DNA from: Sphingomonas phyllosphaerae
GTDB lineage: Bacteria > Pseudomonadota > Alphaproteobacteria > Sphingomonadales > Sphingomonadaceae
Assembly: GCF_029623345.1 (NCBI RefSeq)
Contig: NZ_JAPYKH010000021.1
Span: 1-64,000 of the forward strand
Direction: 5' to 3'
Length of the DNA: 64,000 nt
Shown here piece by piece: positions 62,242-64,000 of the stretch. The notes beneath the pieces were generated by a model. That model worked only from the letters and a program-made list of their open reading frames with translations. It ran no database searches and was not told the DNA's origin. The translations under genes were made by a program, and so were the position numbers. Position 1 is the first letter of the stretch, and each line of letters begins with the position of its first letter.

Positions 62242-62376
62242 ATGGCGGAGAGTGGCGCGGGGCGCGGCGACATCAAGGCGCACGAGGCGACCTATTTCGG
62301 CATGATCGGCTGGCTGAAGTATGGCGCGATCGCCTGTTTCCTCCTCGCCTTCCTCGTCATCTGGCTGATCGCGTAG
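62242..62376 (+). CDS. aa3-type cytochrome c oxidase subunit IV-like microprotein
   Basis: A 44-residue protein: a hydrophilic start MAESGAGRGDIKAHEATYFGM followed by a membrane helix (LKYGAIACFLLAFLVIWLIA). The HEATYFGMIGWLKYGAI stretch matches the bacterial aa3-type oxidase subunit IV family, usually short and with the pattern HExTYxGF. GAGGAAAAG precedes the ATG. It lies 7 bases before pntAA and is probably cotranscribed with it. The oxidase genes themselves are elsewhere (partly at 36-39 kb). Confidence 0.85.
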   Translation: MAESGAGRGDIKAHEATYFGMIGWLKYGAIACFLLAFLVIWLIA

Positions 62377-62383
62377 TCGCGGC

Positions 62384-63508
62384 GTGAAGATCGCGGTCGT
62401 CAGCGAACAGGCAAACGGCGAGCGCCGCGTCGCCGCCACGCCCGAGACCGCGCGCAAGTTCATCACGCTGGGCGCCGAGGTGGCGGTCGAGGCCGGTGCG
62501 GGCGCGGGCGCGGCGATCGCCGATTCGGACTATGCCGCCGCGGGCGCCGCACTGGGCGATCGTGCCGCGACGCTGGCGGGCGCGGAGATCGTGCTGGCGG
62601 TGCAGCCGCCCGCGCCCGATTCGCTCGCCGGGGCCGCACCTGGCGCCTGGGTGGTGGCGATCATGGCGCCGTTCGGCGACGGCCGCGCGCGAGTCGGGGC
62701 CTATGCCGCGGCAGGTTACGAGGCGCTGGCGATGGACCTGATGCCGCGGATCACGCGCGCGCAGTCGATGGACGTGCTGTCGTCGCAGTCGAATCTGGCG
62801 GGCTACAAGGCGGTGATCGACGCCGCGGCGGAATATGGCCGCGCCTTTCCGATGATGATGACCGCGGCGGGTACGGTCTCGGCGGCGCGGGTCTTCGTCA
62901 TGGGCGTCGGCGTCGCCGGGCTGCAGGCGATCGCCACCGCGCGGCGGCTCGGCGCGCAGGTCTCCGCCACCGACGTGCGCTCGGCCACCAAGGAGCAGAT
63001 CCTGTCGCTCGGCGCCAAGCCGGTGTTCGTCGAGGCGGTGGCGGGGATCGAGGGCGAGGGCAGCGGTGGCTATGCCGGCGAGATGTCGCCCGAATATCAG
63101 CGGGCGCAGGCCGAGCTGGTGTCGGCGCATATCGCCAAGCAGGACATCGTGATCACCACCGCGTTGATCCCGGGGCGCGCGGCACCGCGGCTGGTGACCG
63201 ACGCGCAGCTCGCGACGATGCGCCCCGGCAGCGTGCTGGTCGACCTCGCGGTGGAGCAGGGCGGCAATGTCGAGGGCGCGGTGGCGGGCGAGATCGTCGA
63301 ACGCCACGGCGTGCGCATCATCGGCCACCGCAACGTGGCGGCGCGACTGGCCGCCGATACGGCCGCGCTCTACTCGCGCAACCTGTACAACTTCCTCTCC
63401 ACCTTCTGGAACAAGGAGCAGGGCCGTCCGGTGCTCGACGCCGAGATCGGCGACGCGGTGCGGCTGACCCGCGGCGGCGCGGTGGTCAATGCGAGGCTGG
63501 TGTCGTGA
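62384..63508 (+). CDS. pntAA: NAD(P) transhydrogenase subunit alpha, part 1
   Basis: A 374-residue soluble NAD(H)-binding subunit of the proton-translocating transhydrogenase. MKIAVVSEQANGERRVAATPETARKFITLGAEV at the start; LDLMPRITRAQSMDVLSSQSNLAGYKAV, VMGVGVAGLQAIATARRLGAQVSATDVR (Rossmann) and MRPGSVLVDLAVEQGGNVEG are the family landmarks, and it ends at about the normal length for the split-gene form (about 375-385). The start is GTG 62384, with a weak ribosome site. The hicAB pair follows directly (0 bases), then pntAB. Confidence 0.95.
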   Translation: MKIAVVSEQANGERRVAATPETARKFITLGAEVAVEAGAGAGAAIADSDYAAAGAALGDRAATLAGAEIVLAVQPPAPDSLAGAAPGAWVVAIMAPFGDGRARVGAYAAAGYEALAMDLMPRITRAQSMDVLSSQSNLAGYKAVIDAAAEYGRAFPMMMTAAGTVSAARVFVMGVGVAGLQAIATARRLGAQVSATDVRSATKEQILSLGAKPVFVEAVAGIEGEGSGGYAGEMSPEYQRAQAELVSAHIAKQDIVITTALIPGRAAPRLVTDAQLATMRPGSVLVDLAVEQGGNVEGAVAGEIVERHGVRIIGHRNVAARLAADTAALYSRNLYNFLSTFWNKEQGRPVLDAEIGDAVRLTRGGAVVNARLVS

Positions 63509-63754
63509 ATGCGTGGCGACAAGCTGCTCGCCGCCATGCGGGCCAACCCCGGCGACTGGCGGATCGCCGACGTGGAGCGGATCTGCCGTGCTTATGGCCT
63601 GACTTGCCTGCCGCCGCGGCACGGCTGGCCCGATAAGGTGACCCATCCAACGATGCAGGCGATCCTCACCATTCCGGCGCATCGGCCGATCAAGCAGGTC
63701 TACATCCGAGACCTCGTGCACATGGTCGAAGCGCTCACCAGGGACAGCCGATGA
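63509..63754 (+). CDS. hicA: HicA-like toxin of a HicAB pair, with altered catalytic motif
   Basis: An 81-residue protein. LLAAMRANPGDWRIADVERICRAYG, then ILTIPAHRPIKQVYIRDLVHMVEAL (the HicA-type end, compare LTVPAHRPIKPVYVR), mark it as HicA, a small dsRNA-binding-fold mRNA interferase. Where the family has Gly-Ser-His, here it reads Gly-Trp-Pro (residues 39-41), with His38 just before and His46 after, so activity is uncertain. ATG 63509 follows the pntAA TGA with no gap. Its stop overlaps the antitoxin ATG by 4 bases. Confidence 0.8.
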   Translation: MRGDKLLAAMRANPGDWRIADVERICRAYGLTCLPPRHGWPDKVTHPTMQAILTIPAHRPIKQVYIRDLVHMVEALTRDSR

Positions 63755-63966
63755 ACCCTTATGCCTATGAGGTCGACATCCGGCCTCTCGCCGAGGAGGA
63801 TGGCGCTGGCTTCGTCGCGATCGTCCCAGATCTGCCCGGCTGCCGCTCGGACGGCGAGACGCCGCATGAGGCGCTCACCAATGCCTATGACGCGGTGCTG
63901 AGCTGGATCGAGGCCGCTGAAGCGCTCGGTCGCGAGATCCCGGCGCCACGCCGCGTGCCGGCATGA
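63751..63966 (+). CDS. hicB: HicB-like antitoxin, short form
   Basis: A 71-residue protein with the partial RNase H fold of HicB: YEVDIRPLAEEDGAGFVAIVPDLPGCRSDGETPHEALTNAYDAVLSWIEAAEALGREIP, including the family-type LPGC and SDGETPHEAL. It lacks the C-terminal DNA-binding domain found in longer HicB proteins, so autoregulation is not expected. It should neutralise HicA. ATG 63751 overlaps the hicA stop (ATGA). Fifteen bases separate it from the pntAB start codon, so hicAB is embedded in the transhydrogenase operon. Confidence 0.85.
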   Translation: MNPYAYEVDIRPLAEEDGAGFVAIVPDLPGCRSDGETPHEALTNAYDAVLSWIEAAEALGREIPAPRRVPA

Positions 63967-63981
63967 GAGCGGAACGATAAC

Positions 63982-64000
63982 ATGGACTTTGTCGCGATCC
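63982..64000 (+). CDS. pntAB: Start of NAD(P) transhydrogenase subunit alpha, part 2 (cut by window edge)
   Basis: ATG 63982 opens MDFVAI, which matches the usual MDF-start of PntAB, and the position after pntAA and the hicAB pair supports this. Only six codons are visible, so the call rests on place and start. GAGAGCGGAACG lies upstream as a weak ribosome site. PntAB is the small membrane part (about 100 residues) of the split alpha subunit. Confidence 0.6.

Overview
The window is a very GC-rich chromosomal segment, densely packed with genes. Its content points to a sphingomonad (Sphingomonas-like alphaproteobacterium). The pointers are a PEPxxWA-CTERM-type sorting tail at the end of the 57932 gene, a large TonB-dependent receptor, small outer-membrane beta-barrels and a TorF-type porin, a DUF6894 protein, an aa3-oxidase subunit IV-like microprotein next to pntAA, and a ctaB/ctaG/ctaE/DUF983/SURF1 block. 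The taxon is inferred from protein style only; no rRNA or tRNA gene was seen.

Layout. 0.1-6 kb: a YegD-like Hsp70 protein, a lone Flp pilin coupled to a small membrane protein, an aldo/keto reductase, a sulfotransferase remnant, and a convergent pair (NAD-binding epimerase-like protein, EamA transporter) whose 3' ends overlap. 6-12.8 kb: threonine aldolase, an outer-membrane protein, a class A penicillin-binding protein, an FMN reductase and a chemotaxis receptor. 12.9-19 kb: a TonB-dependent receptor, then fdhD with an FdhF/YdeP-like molybdoenzyme. 19-23 kb: a two-gene operon of a YqcI/YcgG (GntA-like haem N-oxygenase family) protein and a DUF1989 protein, a DUF481 protein and a TorF porin. 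23.3-28 kb: kdpFABC with an extra 27-residue membrane protein and no kdpDE beside it. 28-33 kb: dnaN, an outer-membrane protein, a secreted protein, rlmN, a TSUP permease and a DUF6894 protein.

33-39 kb holds a flavin reductase, a YedYZ-like pair (cytochrome b plus a molybdopterin lipoprotein with a catalytic Cys), and the haem-copper oxidase assembly block ctaB-small protein-ctaG-ctaE-DUF983-SURF1, which lacks coxA and coxB here. 39-44 kb holds two regulator-target modules: LysR with an epimerase-like gene, and GntR/FCD with an amino-acid oxidase and an M24 peptidase around a perfect 12-bp palindrome. 44-52 kb has a nuclease, a hydrolase, two more aldo/keto reductases, AraC and LysR regulators, and hemW. 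52-57.6 kb has an osmoprotectant-type ABC transporter, an SDR, phhB, a zincin, and ccmA-ccmB without ccmC. 58-62 kb has the PEP-CTERM protein, a GT-C glycosyltransferase with GtrA, and a sigma-54 activator whose GAFTGA loop reads GAFPGA. The window ends in a transhydrogenase operon, where a hicAB-type gene pair sits between pntAA and the first codons of pntAB.

Many operon junctions are 4-base start/stop overlaps. At least three families of intergenic palindromic repeats are scattered between genes. No phage, transposase, CRISPR array or classical defence island was found. The most distinctive items are the hicAB pair inside pnt, the GAFPGA regulator, the GntA-like/DUF1989 operon and the GntR operator module.
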